From: Siphonodentalium dalli
Lineage: Eukaryota; Mollusca; Scaphopoda; Gadilida; Siphonodentaliidae
NCBI GenBank assembly: GCA_032622095.1
Contig: CP136061.1
Coordinates: 126,988,754 to 127,052,753 of the forward strand
Direction: 5' to 3'
Length of the DNA stretch: 64,000 bases
Made by a program: the position numbers and the translations under genes. The notes beneath the pieces are model-generated. The model saw only the letters and a list, made by a program, of their open reading frames with translations, searched no databases and was not told where the DNA came from. Shown here one piece after another: positions 46,701-58,779 of the stretch; position 1 is the first letter of the stretch; every line of letters begins with the position of its first letter.

Positions 46701-49609
46701 ATTCGTCTGAATTGTCCCCTTTCGCCACATTCCGCGCCTACAATGCTGTTGCTAAGGACAAGCTACTGATTGAAATAGACAACGGGCCAGTCTAACGCGT
46801 GGAATACGGCAACGGATAGGTTCCAATTTCGCCCTTCAAAGATAAGACTATAATGCTCTGGGAAAATGTTATCCCTGCAGTAGTCAGGCGGCTACGTTCT
46901 ATTTCCAAACAAATTTCGAGCAAAAATTCTCATCGGGTTAGTTAGTTGCCAATGAGACGTGCCGTACTATAGCCATGCCGCATTAAATAAGGCCGCTACA
47001 CTTGCCTAACAATGGACCTATCCGTAGGTACCGCCCCAATTTCAAGTATAGCCAATGAGCCGATAGCGTAATCGCCGAAGCGATATGTGCCTGCCTAGTG
47101 ATATGAAAGACACCACAAGCGGCTCCTTAACAACCATTGTAAGCCATAGGGAATTTACGAACACGAGAGCAAAATATGTGTTAAAAAGCTACAATGGTGT
47201 TGAAATGTACATGGGGAACATGTCCGGTTGACGAATTATATTTATACACATGTTTTAGTTCTTTTTTCCTAAAAAAAAGTAACTAAGACATCTGTTTACG
47301 CTGGATTAAACAATGTCAACGACCACACTCGGATCCTAATGTTATTTAAATTCCAATATTAATATAACAGATTTCAAACTAAAACGTGGAAATTGTAGTC
47401 CCGATCGAATATGCGTTATGAATATTAATTATGCCGCGAGTATTTGTTTTATGTGAAGTATTTTTCGTTACAAATGTATACATGTGTTGCTGTTATAACA
47501 CCGTGATAATATTGAGTTCAAATGTCTGCTATTCACACTAGCCTGTAGGATCTCCTGCGCTCCTGCGAACGTTTTACTGAATCCATTTGAGAATCTAAAG
47601 CTTCCTCCATATTAATGCGACAATGTACGTGTAAATGAGAATCAACAGATGTTTTCCAAGAGAATTACACGAAATTTCACACATTGCACGTGCTTCGCGG
47701 TGTATATACACGAAACCTTCACCGAACGAGTTCACTTTGTGCCATTGTTGCCACATGGCAACATGTAACTGACTCCATGATAGTCGGCGTTTTCTTTAAT
47801 GTACTTTAATGACTGCAAAATAGGATGTGGAATTTTAAAAGACCATTATTTGATAATCCTTTGCATCCGGTCTGATGTCACCGGGGCTCATGCAGGACGC
47901 TCGAGGTATGGGAAACTGATATCGTTATATTTATTTCGACAAAAGAGGGATTATAGATTTATTACCACATGTACAGCTCCGTTTGGTTTATTTTATCAAG
48001 GTGTGAACTATAAGCTTAGCTTCGATATTAAATTTACTATTTGATATTGAAGTTATATAATGGCTTCATTTACACAGTTTGATTCAACGTAAACATCGAT
48101 CTTTGTTGGTAATCGGAAATGGCCTAACAATCACACCTGTTTTTTGGTTTAAATCTGGTTCTATTCTGTTTATATCTACGACAGTCACTTTTACAAGATG
48201 CATATATATATATATACACACATAGGTATCTTGCAAATCGTGAAACTCAGAAAGAAGCATCGTGTTACATAGCGTTTAACAACACAGTCCCTTCTCATCG
48301 GAAGCCATTTTAGTAATGAATATGTAGCGAGATTGAGATGGCTTGTGGTGCTTAGTAACAGTAACCATGTAGCCTATTGGTGGGCGGTACGTACGGATAG
48401 GTCCATTAACACTCGGTGTTATGTGGAGTTTATCAACCGACTGACTATACTTGATGTTTCTCGTCAGAAACGGTCTCCCGCCACACCGTGAGGAATAGTA
48501 TAGTCTGATGATGCTTGATGGGCGAAGTTAGAAATAAATCTAAACGTCTCTATTATAACTGTCTCTGGTTATGCACCACGGACGCAAACAGTACATGAAC
48601 AATAGACTGTTTGTTTCAAACTAGATACACGTGCTTCGTGGATGAATATTTCATTCTTAACAGTAGCTACCTGTCACAAGACACTTCGCATAATGAAGTT
48701 ACTGATAAGAAATACGAATAGCCAAATTAAATAGAAGTGATAAATGTTTCGGACGGTCCAAAAACATTTTCGCAAATTGACGACTACGAGCCCTTGTGAG
48801 AAAATCGTGCGATACAAACTTCTTGCCACTCGCAGTAAGGTGATATGCTTCTGTTTGCCGTTATTATTTTGCACAACAAGTGTGTTCTTATGGCATTGCC
48901 AGTGGCGATAGCAATTTAAGGACACAATCTCAGAGTCAACTCCCACATTGACGACCATAGAAACGATCTCCAACGTATTAATATGTGATTTATTTGTGAG
49001 TTCTGTTTAAAATCCGAAGCCGTAATCGTAACTACGGAACTGGTAAAAATAACTTTATGTTTGCGAAATAAAGCATGCTAGGTCTTTGGGGCAATTTTTT
49101 ATAGATATGTTGCGGGTCAACAGACCATGTGATTCACAATTAAGTTATAGCCAATTATATGTGACACTTTTTTCAAAATCCAAGTAATTTTTATTTTCAT
49201 ATAATGACCTTTAATTTGATATGTATAACCTTTGTTGGAGCGGGGTGCAGCCAACTTCTAAACGAGAGGCTTTCTGATAATTGGCACAGGGACAAAAACG
49301 AGAACCGGGGGTTCGAGTTTTACCTCGCGGCACGACAAACGACTGCAATAACGTTAACATGTTCACAATACTGTGCTCTATGTTCATTGCACACCCTGAA
49401 AATTGTAGCGTGTTAATATACTAAAATTTAGGTCCATGTTATTTTATTTAATTGAACAAACGTGCTTAATGTAGACTATACCTCATAATTAAGTGAATAC
49501 ATTTTCTTTTAAAGTTGACGTCGCCAATGACCTTCTTGGCGTAATGGGTTTGTATTGTTCAAGAACAATACACAATTGTTTATTGAACGTTTTGACATTT
49601 TCTATAATT
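43742..49609. other. Long gene-poor stretch behind USP
   Basis: The frames are short, and none (for example 45011-45277, 46613-46795, 47799-48044) shows a domain. 45165-45245 shares words with 2145-2255. TGGACCTATCCGTAGGTACC near 47005 recurs inverted near 48380-48406. TTGATGGGCGAAGTTA occurs at about 44461 and 48517. These point to worn dispersed repeats. Confidence 0.35.
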
Positions 49610-49725
49610 TGCTGTATAGTCAAAGTCTTCTCGTAGTCTTCCAGCTAAGATATTGGGATAGCTAGATGCTGGCATTTAGTCCGAGTTCGCGCCCTATGCA
49701 TTCTTATCACACGAGTTAAGCGTTA
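49610..49725 (+). repeat. Left arm of a ~3-kb spaced inverted repeat
   Basis: AGCTAAGATATTGGGATAGC, GATGCTGGCATTTAGTC and GTTCGCGCCCTATG recur as reverse complement at 52640-52760. The two arms face each other around the Helitron-like array. Confidence 0.85.
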
Positions 49726-49753
49726 ATGACCCGCTCAAATAAAACCACAATTA

Positions 49754-50278
49754 TCTCATATATATTTTGAAGACCTCTGTCTGCCTGTCTGTTTGCCTGT
49801 CTGTCATTTATACAAATCTATGATTCTCTACCGATCGGGATGAAACTTGGTACGTGTGTGTAGTTTGACCAGGCGGTCGTCGTTGTCGTATTGGTGAGCC
49901 CGTGCGGCGCCCGTGCAGCGCATGCGCAGACGAGATCTCGGAAACGGGTGGAGCTATCGACTTGAAATTTGCTATGTGAATGTATCTTGCCCGGATACGA
50001 ATTTTATCTCGTCGCCGAGCCCGTGCGACGCCCGTGCAGCACATGCGCAGACGAGATCTCGGAAACGGGTGGAGCTATCGACTTGAAATTTGGTATGTGA
50101 ATGTATCTTGCCCCGGATACGAATTTTATCGGGTCGCCGAGCCCGTGCGACGCAAGCTTCGCGCAGACCAGATCTCGGAAACGGGTGGAGCTATCGACTT
50201 GAAATTTGGTTTTTGAATAGCTATCGACTTGAAATTTGGTTTTTGAATAGCCCGGACAACGTCGGGCTCATCGGCTAG
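49754..50278 (+). mobile_element. Helitron-like unit A
   Basis: It starts TCTCATATATATTTTGAAGA after an A, and ends with hairpin GCCCGGACAACGTCGGGC, a short spacer and CTAG at 50275-50278. Inside are three ~118-bp tandem units (49885-50217) with TCTCGGAAACGGGTGGAGCT, much richer in CpG than the surroundings. No Rep/helicase is encoded. Confidence 0.6.
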
Positions 50279-51329
50279 TCTACTATATATTTTGAGAACT
50301 ACGTATATAAATATATGAAATTTCGTATATAAGTGTAAAAACACACGGGGATCGTCGACGTCGCATTTTGGGCGAGCTCTGGGCACTCCTTAAAGTGCGA
50401 CCTTCGTTTCGATACGAGGGTTTCGCTATCGATTCACCCGAGATCCAAGAGGCGTAAAACTCTACATTTTTTTATATCTGATAATGTATATATTTGTTAT
50501 CCATATTCACTTCAAACTGCTAAACCCGTTGAGCCAAAACTTGCAAATACCTTCCAAAATATAGAATTTACATTTTCTCATATATACCTTTCTTGTTACG
50601 GCTGTAATTTCGATACATTCATATAAACAAGCTCTAAACGTACACCCCTCAATTCGTGCTAACTCACGCAACTTGTCTCGCTGCTGAACATTCAGTAAAT
50701 ACGAGGCAGTGCGATACGTCCCCGAATCTGACGGGACTTCCACTGCCTTATCGGGTCACCCTCAAGCCGTCAATGCCAACAACAACGACATTGTTGCAAT
50801 GTGAGAATCTTCGGGTGGCTCCCAAGCCGTGAATGCCAACAACAACAACGACATGGCTGCTGAAACTTCAGTAAATACGAGGCGGTTGATACGTCCCCGA
50901 ATCTGACGGGACTTCCAATTTATCTTGATTAAAAAGGCAGAATTAATTTATCGGAAAACAAAACATGCGTGTTGTGTCATTCTTATGTCTGTCGTTCCTA
51001 GGTTTTCATCGGGTCAGTTTTTCCGCCCGATGTACCTTAAATCATACATCTTTTAGGGACGGGTACTGCGTGTTGTGTGAAACATTCTTATGTCTGTCGT
51101 TCCTAGGAACGGGGAAAATTTTCATCGGGTCAGTCTTAACCTTCAAACGGGTACCCACAAATTATATATTGTGACCCCGACATGACCTTGACCTTGAAAA
51201 TGATCAATTCAAGGTCAAATCGGGTAAAATATTGAAAAACCCAAAATTAACTCATTGAAAAACACAAAAAAAACATTAAAAATTGTCATGTTTCGGACCA
51301 AAGCCGCCAGTGGCGGGCTAACCTGCTAG
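50279..51329 (+). mobile_element. Helitron-like unit B
   Basis: It begins TCTACTATATATTTTGAGAA directly behind unit A, and ends with hairpin GCCGCCAGTGGCGGGC, then CTAG at 51326-51329. Inside is a ~190-bp direct duplication (about 50685-50915, sharing CGTCCCCGAATCTGACGGGA) and a TTCTTATGTCTGTCGTTCCT repeat pair. Confidence 0.6.
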
Positions 51330-51964
51330 TCTACTGTATATTTTGAGAACTACGTATATAAATATATGTGTATATTTGTCCTCTATAGACTCTAAAACGG
51401 CTGACTCGATGGAGCCCAAACTTTCAATCTATGGGTAAAATCCCTCGGGAATGGTCATAGCGGCGGTCCCAATCATCAAAATCACCGTCAACGGCACGGC
51501 GGGGGTTAATCGGGTTGATAGTTAAAGAGCGTTCCTATCCGCAGTGTAGTTGATAAAGAGCGTATGTGCGTAATGTGATTCTTACTTCTGTACACGGGCG
51601 TCAGCGTCGGTGAGCGTGTTGTGTGTATCTTACGTACTTGGTGCTTCCTAGGAACTGGGATCGGGTCAGTTTTTCCGTCCTATGTGATCTTCACCTTGAA
51701 ACGGGTACCCACAAATGATATATATATATATATGTGTATGTCCTTTATAGACTCGAACCGATTGAGCTCATGGGCGGGTTAAATTGTGACCCGACCTGGC
51801 CTTGACCTTCAAAATTATCAATTCAAGGTCAAATCGGGTAACACTGGCGGATTTCGACGAATTGAAAAAAATAGTTAATTTGTTTAATTAATTAAAAAAA
51901 TTAAAAAAGCTTTTTCGAACAAAGCCATGAGACGAACCACGCCAGTGGCGGGCTAACCTGATAG
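51330..51964 (+). mobile_element. Helitron-like unit C
   Basis: It begins TCTACTGTATATTTTGAGAA directly behind unit B, and ends with CGCCAGTGGCGGGCTAACCT then GATAG, a variant of CTAG, followed by T. The array as a whole sits between A and T, the usual Helitron target. It shares the CAAGGTCA-rich block with unit B. Confidence 0.55.
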
Positions 51965-52639
51965 TATGAAATAAAATATCACAATTGCGACAATAAACGG
52001 ATATTTTCCGCAGAAGACATGCTATTTGATCTGAAACCCACATCAGTTGTGAATTGAAAGCGGTAATTTAATGTGAAAAGAGACATTTACCGCAGTGTTT
52101 ACATATTTTTAAAAGTATGCGAACTCAGTTGACCTCGCGAACTGCGTTCGGCATTTTCCGGTGAAAATATTCCGTAGATTTTCGATCAACCACGCACGAT
52201 GAATTCTCCATTGTAATCGTAATTAACGTGTCAATAAATAAATACATACATAGATTAAGTAAATATTGAAGATATAAATGTAATACATTAAATAAATTAC
52301 GGTAATTACAACCATCTCACAGTGTAAACACAACGACCATTAGAATAATATGGGGCCTGCCATTTTGTTTGTATCGAAATTCGTCTCGGCCAAAACAAAC
52401 TCCGGATTATGCCGAAGTTCTTCGGAACACTTCGGCTTTCACTTAAAACGTAAACAAACATATAAAAACAGCGATGTTGGTGACAATCAACCGGGATATT
52501 CTATGTGTAATTTAACATGAAAGTTAGATTATTATACACAATTATGACCTTATGATCTTTCCGATGTACATAGCATCATGTATTGATTTGTTAGGTAAAT
52601 CGAGTAAAATACACCACAGATTCCCGTCACAGATCCTGG

Positions 52640-52760
52640 GCGTAACTCGTGTCATAAGAATACATAGGGCGCGAACTCTGACTAAATGCCAGCATCTAGC
52701 TATCCCAATATCTTAGCTGGTTTTAGTACGAGAAGACTTGGACTAGGGTGCAATGAACAT
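52640..52760 (-). repeat. Right arm of the ~3-kb spaced inverted repeat
   Basis: This is the reverse complement of 49610-49725, about 90% alike by eye over ~110 bp. Confidence 0.85.
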
Positions 52761-53491
52761 GTATATTTTATTTATTTGCACAGGAGCTTGATGCGTGTTC
52801 GATAGTAAATTTGATACTGTTGTGATTCAAAGGGAGATCATTTAATAAGTTAAAATGTTATCACATGTTTCTTCTGAGCAGAAAAAATATATATCTAGAA
52901 CTAAATTAAATCGAAAATAAGCTGAATTATTATTGAAACCGAAGCTAATATTGAGAGATGTGTCTACTCATTCGTTTATTAGTGCAAGTATAGATTCACT
53001 TTGGTGGTTAACACGCTCTTCTTTTGAAATCCAGGAAGTGTCATTTGAAATAGTTGCTGAAAACTACAATAACTGTCCCCAGAAAATAAACCAGTACTTG
53101 TATACTAGAAAATTGTTTTAGAGTTTCAATCACTCAAAAGTTTGAAGATGAAGCTTGATTTCTGGAAGATCTCGATTTGAAAAAGTTGCTATGACTCAAC
53201 ATTGATATAAGCATTATCTGCGCATCTATATAATTTACATGATTATAATGATGACAATAAAAATCGTCCTATTAGTGCGCGTGTATTCATACCGGATGTC
53301 AACATATTGGCTATCTGTTTCTAATTCGTTATCGGTGTGTCGACTAACTCAAGTGCTATGTTTATCTTACATTTACCCCATGGCTGTTCAGAAGGTGAAG
53401 ATATAACAAAGAAAATATTGACATATTCTCTATTTGAACGATAAGCTATAAACAACTGACTTTAAACATAGACTTGTAATAAAAGTTCCCA
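52761..53491. other. No gene seen
   Basis: This is AT-rich unique sequence. The 62-codon frame at 52933-53121 has no domain. Confidence 0.3.
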
Positions 53492-54012
53492 ATATCACGG
53501 TGGGGAATCACGTGGTTTCGACGTTGGTGAGTACCACGCATTAAAAATGGCAGAGACGAGCGCAAACGCACAAAAACATAAGGTATGAGGAACTGACGTA
53601 AGACACAGCATTTTGACTGTTACGAGCATATTTCAAGTTTATTTTAAAAACAAGTTGATGTGGTAGCTTATTTGTTCCGAAACACTCGGCAGTTTTCTAT
53701 AACATTCTGACCAAAGTTACCAGTCGGGGGTTCGTGGAACACACCACTCCATATATCTAGGATAATCCCTCGACTGACAACTTTGGTCAGAATGTTAGAG
53801 CAAACAACTGTGAGCTTGGACACAATTGAGGTATCAGCTTCTTTGAAAAATAATATAGCAGATGGTTGTAGCTGCCAAAATACTATGCAATATGTCATTG
53901 CCTATAGTGTATTACCCTTTTCCTCGTCTCTGGTCGCATTTGCGATCTCTCGGCCATTTTGAGTGAGTGATACTCATCAACTCGAAACCACGTGATTCCC
54001 CATCGTGAATAT
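53492..54012. mobile_element. Foldback element with nested palindrome, 521 bp
   Basis: The outer arms of ~85 bp share TGGGGAATCACGTGGTTTCG in inverted orientation. An inner palindrome (53701-53797) has arms ACATTCTGACCAAAGTTACC and its complement. No coding frame of note. Confidence 0.8.
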
Positions 54013-54716
54013 AGTGAAATTCAAACGGACGAAAATGTTTAGATTAACGAGACAGTATTACTCGTATAATTGAATCTCAAACATCAAAATGAGTATTTCT
54101 CAATTCTCATCGACTATAACGTCAACCAAATTAATAAACGACATACACTGTAATAAATAAGCCCAGATAAATGAAGCTTGGTACTTTGGACCGAAACTTT
54201 CTAACACAGTATAGTTATCTCCCATTCGTTTCACTTTCTAACATAATACAGTTGTCTCCCATTCGTTTCATTTTCTAACAGAGTACAGTTGTCTCCCATT
54301 CGTTTCATTTTTACACTCACTCTGCTCTAACCAAGGAAAATAACTCTGATACATGAAATTTGACGGCATGCACACACCGAGATAAATTACAGCTGATATT
54401 TCGTATAATCCCATACTGAGCTATCTTAAATTTCCATTCACGCCATTTCGTATATTGTCAGTATGCAAAATGATTGCTGAAAAGGTTAAGCATTTGCGGC
54501 ATGTTAATTGGTGAAAACGGCCACGGTATAGTTTCTGATAGTTGGACAATTACGTTAAAGGTAATGCACAAACTAAATGTCAAATTTAACCGCGAACGTG
54601 AGCACTCAATACAGATAAATATTCTGTAACATTTCCCAAGAGAGAAATCAGTGAACAGTCTCATCAAAATTTAGTTAGTCTGTCTATGCATATCATACTG
54701 TTGAGGGTACACGAGT
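54013..54716. other. No gene seen
   Basis: A short triplicated stretch lies at about 54195-54310 (GTCTCCCATTCGTTTCA three times). Otherwise it is unique. Confidence 0.35.
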
Positions 54717-55116
54717 TTAACCCTGTCTCTACTATAAACGCATTGACGAGTATTTCCTTCAGGAAATGTTCAGATAATAAGTTCAACAACAAACGGCCAC
54801 AGGTCATTTGTTGAATTTAATATCGAAACATTTCCCTCCAATAAATAAGACTTCTTCTGTACGTGTATGATTTGTCGTCTGCATTGATTACCCGAATGCG
54901 AAAATTAATTAGAAATGGCTAACAAAAAAACGTATCAAATCACTGGTCAAATGGCGAAAAAAATGGCTAAAGGCATTTACTCCCTGGCACACATAGACAG
55001 CGTGCATAGAAGACAGTTGCGTTGGATGAACACCCCTCCAAATTAATAACAGACCATTACAATTTATACATTTATAACAGTGCATGGGAGGATCCATTTA
55101 GGAGAGAAAGGGTTAA
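54717..55116. mobile_element. TTAA-bounded MITE, 400 bp
   Basis: The ends are TTAACCCTGTCTCT and, in reverse complement, TTAACCCTTTCTCT. An internal hairpin with GGAAATGTTCAGATAATAAG matches the one at 35335-35403. Confidence 0.7.
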
Positions 55117-55400
55117 TCATATTACAGATGTTTCGCAAAACTCACGGTTAGTTACGACCACGTTTATAGTACAACGTCATAAAATTATGCGGACGTTCTA
55201 AATGTATAGCCGTGATGTCATAACCGTCACAACGGCTAGGGTATCAAATCTTTCGGTTTGTATCAAACACTTCATTTAAAGATACAGACACTCAGTCAAT
55301 TACTGTTGTTGGATCATACATGTACATGCAGCCATCACTTATAAAGCCTGGGTCAACCATCCTGAATTGATTTGATTGGAATATACTGTACGCATTGTGG

Positions 55401-55561
55401 TTAACCTTTTCAGTGCCAAGTCCGATTTTTTTATCAACCCATATTTCCTTGATCATTTTTCAAATTTATTGATTATAATAATGTGATACATTGATGGAAA
55501 GAGCTCTTAGAGCTTTTTGTAGAGCTCTTACAAAAATCGGACTTGGCATTGAAACGGTTAA
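55401..55561. mobile_element. TTAA-bounded MITE, 161 bp
   Basis: The terminal inverted repeats of ~29 bp (TTAACCTTTTCAGTGCCAAG at the left, TTAACCGTTTCAATGCCAAG for the right end) are bounded by TTAA. It is a short, well-kept element. Confidence 0.85.
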
Positions 55562-56320
55562 TCTGGTAGATCGTGGAAAACTAAAACCTCACTGCGCACG
55601 ATTATCCCTGCATGCAATGCCGTATACCCTAATAGTCGTCGTTATTTTTGCGAAACAAATGCTTTAGTCCTACATGAATTTTACAACTATACTGGTAGCT
55701 AAATGTATAGTCGTAGCTTTACCAGTGAATTGCGAAACCTCTCTATTTGCACTCGAATACGTATACCCCATTAGTAATATGTGAGTTCATTCCTTAGAGA
55801 ATGAAGCATCGAAATATTTATGAGGCATCGGATCTCTCATATATACTAACGTCTGGGTGCATAAAGACACTGATCCAAACGCGCACAATATAGAGACATC
55901 AATGTCCGTATAGCACAAATTTTATGAGTTCAATGTATATATTTGCTCAAAAGAACAGGAAATAACTGGGGTTCTTTTAAGGTTATGAGTACCAGAAGAG
56001 CAAATGTGCGTTGAAACAAATATGATGGTGACTTAAGCATGCCGAATAACATGTTGGTGCCACGTGATACACCGACGGTGTCGGACTATTTATTTGTGCT
56101 GTTCACATTTGGGTAACAACATATTCTTTGTATTTATTTATCTAGTCCTGTTTCTACCACGATTTTCTGGTGGTGCGGTGGTTATTGTGGTGGCAAAAGT
56201 AATGAGATCATAATGTGATAACAAATTTCAGCACTAGGATGATTTGTGGCCACGAGTCCATGAAATATGCGCTGGTCTGACCGGTGCACGCTCGAAGGTC
56301 GGTTAAAATATTACTGAATA
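55562..56320. other. 3' flank of the Gly/Cys-tail gene
   Basis: No gene is seen. The 3' UTR of the minus-strand gene should lie here. Confidence 0.3.
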
Positions 56321-56943
56321 TCAACCACCACAGCCACCGCAACCACCACCACACCCGCCGCAACCACCACACCCACCACAACCACCACACCCACCACAAC
56401 CTCCACACCCACCAGCGTCACCGAAATCGCCGGCATCGGCCGTGTCGCCCGTCTCTGCTGTACCGTCACATCCCATCTCGAGATCTATTTCGTCAAACTC
56501 CATATCAGCGTAATCGCAATCGACGTATATCCCACCATAGTATGTATTCTTATAACGATCACGGATATACTGGTTCGACGGAACTCCCATCCCATGTCCA
56601 GCAGCAACAATCAGAGCGAGGCTCTCGGAGGGTATCGTCATCACGTCATGTGCTCCGCGTATGTTGGATGTGTTCGGTTTTGTCCTCGGTTCACACAGAA
56701 CATGCAGGAGAGACACGGTAAATGCGAGAGCGAGATTCTCAGCAACCTCGTTCTGAGATGTATCAACTTCTATCATTCCGGTTTTGAGATTAATGCTTGA
56801 GCTGTCTATGCAAAACCTGTAATTCTTCTCGAGATAAGCCAGTCGGATGTGCTCCCATTTGGAAGTGGAAAATTTGTAGAAATGCACGGACAATGTTCCA
56901 GGCGACCCTCTTTTCCCTGTCTTTGCTGGCTGACCATGGCTCC
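56321..56943 (-). CDS. 3' coding exon of an unrecognised protein with a Gly-Gly-Cys tail
   Basis: On the minus strand an acceptor TTATTTCCAG|GG at 56944 opens a 623-base frame (two bases plus 207 codons) to TGA at 56323-56321. Upstream exons are not identified, so the protein is partial. The part seen has a folded-looking N-terminal segment (W-E-H-I-R-L-A-Y-L-E-K-N-Y-R-F-C-I-D then N-L-A-L-A-F-T-V-S-L-L-H-V-L-C), an acidic stretch, and a tail of eight or nine G-G-C triplets ending G-G-C-G-G. The frame stays open well past chance, and the mixed composition before the tail speaks for a real gene. I do not recognise the family. The Cys tail could bind metal or carry lipid, but that is only a guess. 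Confidence 0.6.
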
Positions 56944-57742
56944 CTGGAAATAAAAAGCAACACAATGACTGCATAGTATATTACATATACTGTATATATT
57001 ACATATACTGTATGCTGATCAGCCGGCCGATACGATATCCCATGTTTTCGGAAACGAACACAATGAACGGCTTTGGGCTTCATTTGCATTATACTGTTTC
57101 TTACATGTTGATTTATGTGAAATTGAGGGGAAATGTACGGTGAGTAAAACTTAATGTCCGGGTGGAGGGGCGTCCGACTGGGGAAATATTCGGATAACTA
57201 CTGGCCCTGGTCGTCCTATTTAATGACAGGATTTTGGAAAGTGACAAACTTGCCGAGTTTAATAGAAAATTTCCGATTTAGATCTTACAAAGATGTTAAA
57301 CATGTATGCCACTGAGAAAGAGTAGTTACTTTGTCAAGATGTCTATTCTATATGCGTTTGGCGGCTAAAGACAAAGTCATATAAACAAAGTCGGACAACG
57401 CAAAACAAAGGCTAGTGAAGAATGGGTTGTGATTTGGTTGCGTTCCATTGAGTATATACATGGATGCAAGTTCGGTCTGACATGTTCGAAAGCGTTCCAC
57501 ATACAAAATTGTCCGATCAACTTGCATCCATAGTTCACTGAACCCAACAGCATTACCAATATCTTAATAATATGTTTCGACTTCCTATATATGCTCAAAT
57601 AATTGTACCATGCATATATTACTTCGATTGTGTTTTTTATTCAACAATGAGTGATAACTTGACATTGTTTTAATTTGAATCCCTTAAATTGCTATAAACC
57701 CTCATTCGGGCGTATATGATAATAAAAAGGATTTGGGAGTAA
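56944..57742. other. Intron or upstream flank of the Gly/Cys-tail gene
   Basis: No further exon is recognised on the minus strand. A short direct repeat TATATTACATATACTGTAT occurs at 56975-57010. Confidence 0.3.
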
Positions 57743-58132
57743 TTCTGGGCAATTCTATCACCCCACAGAGCTGGTGAAGCAATTCCCACAGAATGCTATA
57801 GATTTAATATATCTGGGGTACAGTTTTCTACCCTATATTGTTTAGAGTGTAGGCTTCATCCACAAGTTACCCTGGCACGAACCGATATACCGCGCGATAC
57901 CAGATATCAGACTTATGTGAGCACAAAATTTGTTCCTTGTGTCAATAATTTAGCGTTCGCAACCAATGAAACACGAATAAGAGCAGAGAAATCGATAATT
58001 ACTCAAACTGTAATCATTCTCCGTGACAGAGAGGTCGACTACTTCCCTTATATTGAAACGAACATGAATAATATTGAGTCTGTATTAGATTTGTATTCTG
58101 GCGAACAAGACATAATTAAATGGCCGAGATGA
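57743..58132 (+). CDS. Open frame of 129 codons, possible last exon
   Basis: The frame is open between the stops at 57740-57742 and 58130-58132. A possible acceptor CCCCACAG lies at 57761-57768. The residues are mixed (C-L-E-C-R-L-H-P-Q-V-T-L-A-R and V-D-Y-F-P-Y-I-E-T-N-M), with no domain I recognise. One open frame of this length by chance is not surprising in 64 kb, so this is a weak call. Confidence 0.2.
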   Translation, partial: FWAILSPHRAGEAIPTECYRFNISGVQFSTLYCLECRLHPQVTLARTDIPRDTRYQTYVSTKFVPCVNNLAFATNETRIRAEKSIITQTVIILRDREVDYFPYIETNMNNIESVLDLYSGEQDIIKWPR

Positions 58133-58328
58133 ACCAGGCAGGACTGCACGCGTCGTTTCTAGAGGCCGAGTTTCATTTGCTTGTCATGTACGTCGCTTGA
58201 AGATTGAAATTATCAACTCTGGAAAACTTCATATGCCCCCTCCCCGTTGATACCATGCACAGAGTCCCAAATATTGTAATCTTCCAAAATACACGTTAAC
58301 ATCCCATTAAGTCATCAATGTTGACATA

Positions 58329-58604
58329 AAGGGGACAGACGCACCTATTGCATAAATCCAGCCAAAAATTGCAAGAGATTTTCAACAAAGAGTTGCTCTG
58401 AAACAGTGAAATTTTTAATATTTCTCATGCCATACAAGTAAATTAAATGAGGTTGTCATTTCCAACGAGTTGATGTATCTGAAATATTGTGCCACAATAA
58501 TCGCTTGTACCAAATTTCAAAAAGAAATTCATGACTGATTTGAGAAAATCTATTTTGAAATACCAGGATTTTTTTGGCAGAACGTGCGTCTGACGCTTGA
58601 AGGT
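58329..58604 (-). mobile_element. MITE family R4, short copy
   Basis: The ends carry GGGGACAGACGCAC at the left and GTGCGTCTGACGC at the right, as inverted repeats. The interior matches the ends of 27953-28880 in reverse. Confidence 0.6.
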
Positions 58605-58775
58605 ACTCAATCCGATTTGATGGTCCCCATATCATCATATTCCAACAACAACAACAACAACAAAATTTCTTGAAATGCCGCTTCTGTTATCAGAATCGAT
58701 TAATTGCCAAAAATAACGCAAACCACTGTCACCATATATAGTATAAACTTGCCCCAAAAGTGTTATCTATCAACA
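58605..58775 (-). mobile_element. R1 MITE fragment
   Basis: It starts AAGGTACTCAATCCGATTTG, the R1 right end in reverse, and breaks off near 58775. It is wedged between two R4 copies. Confidence 0.65.
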
Positions 58776-58779
58776 TTAT

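Noticed and set aside
49204-49416. GGGGGTTCGAGTTTTACCTC as a tRNA T-arm or B-box
   Set aside because: No matching acceptor, D or anticodon arm is found around it.
49808-50386. Overlapping frames on both strands
   Set aside because: They come from the CpG-rich tandem units inside a Helitron-like element; no Rep or helicase motif is present.
56284-56721. Plus-strand His-rich frame of 145 codons
   Set aside because: It is the shadow of the GGC repeat and exon on the minus strand. The minus frame has an acceptor and a sensible domain-like part.
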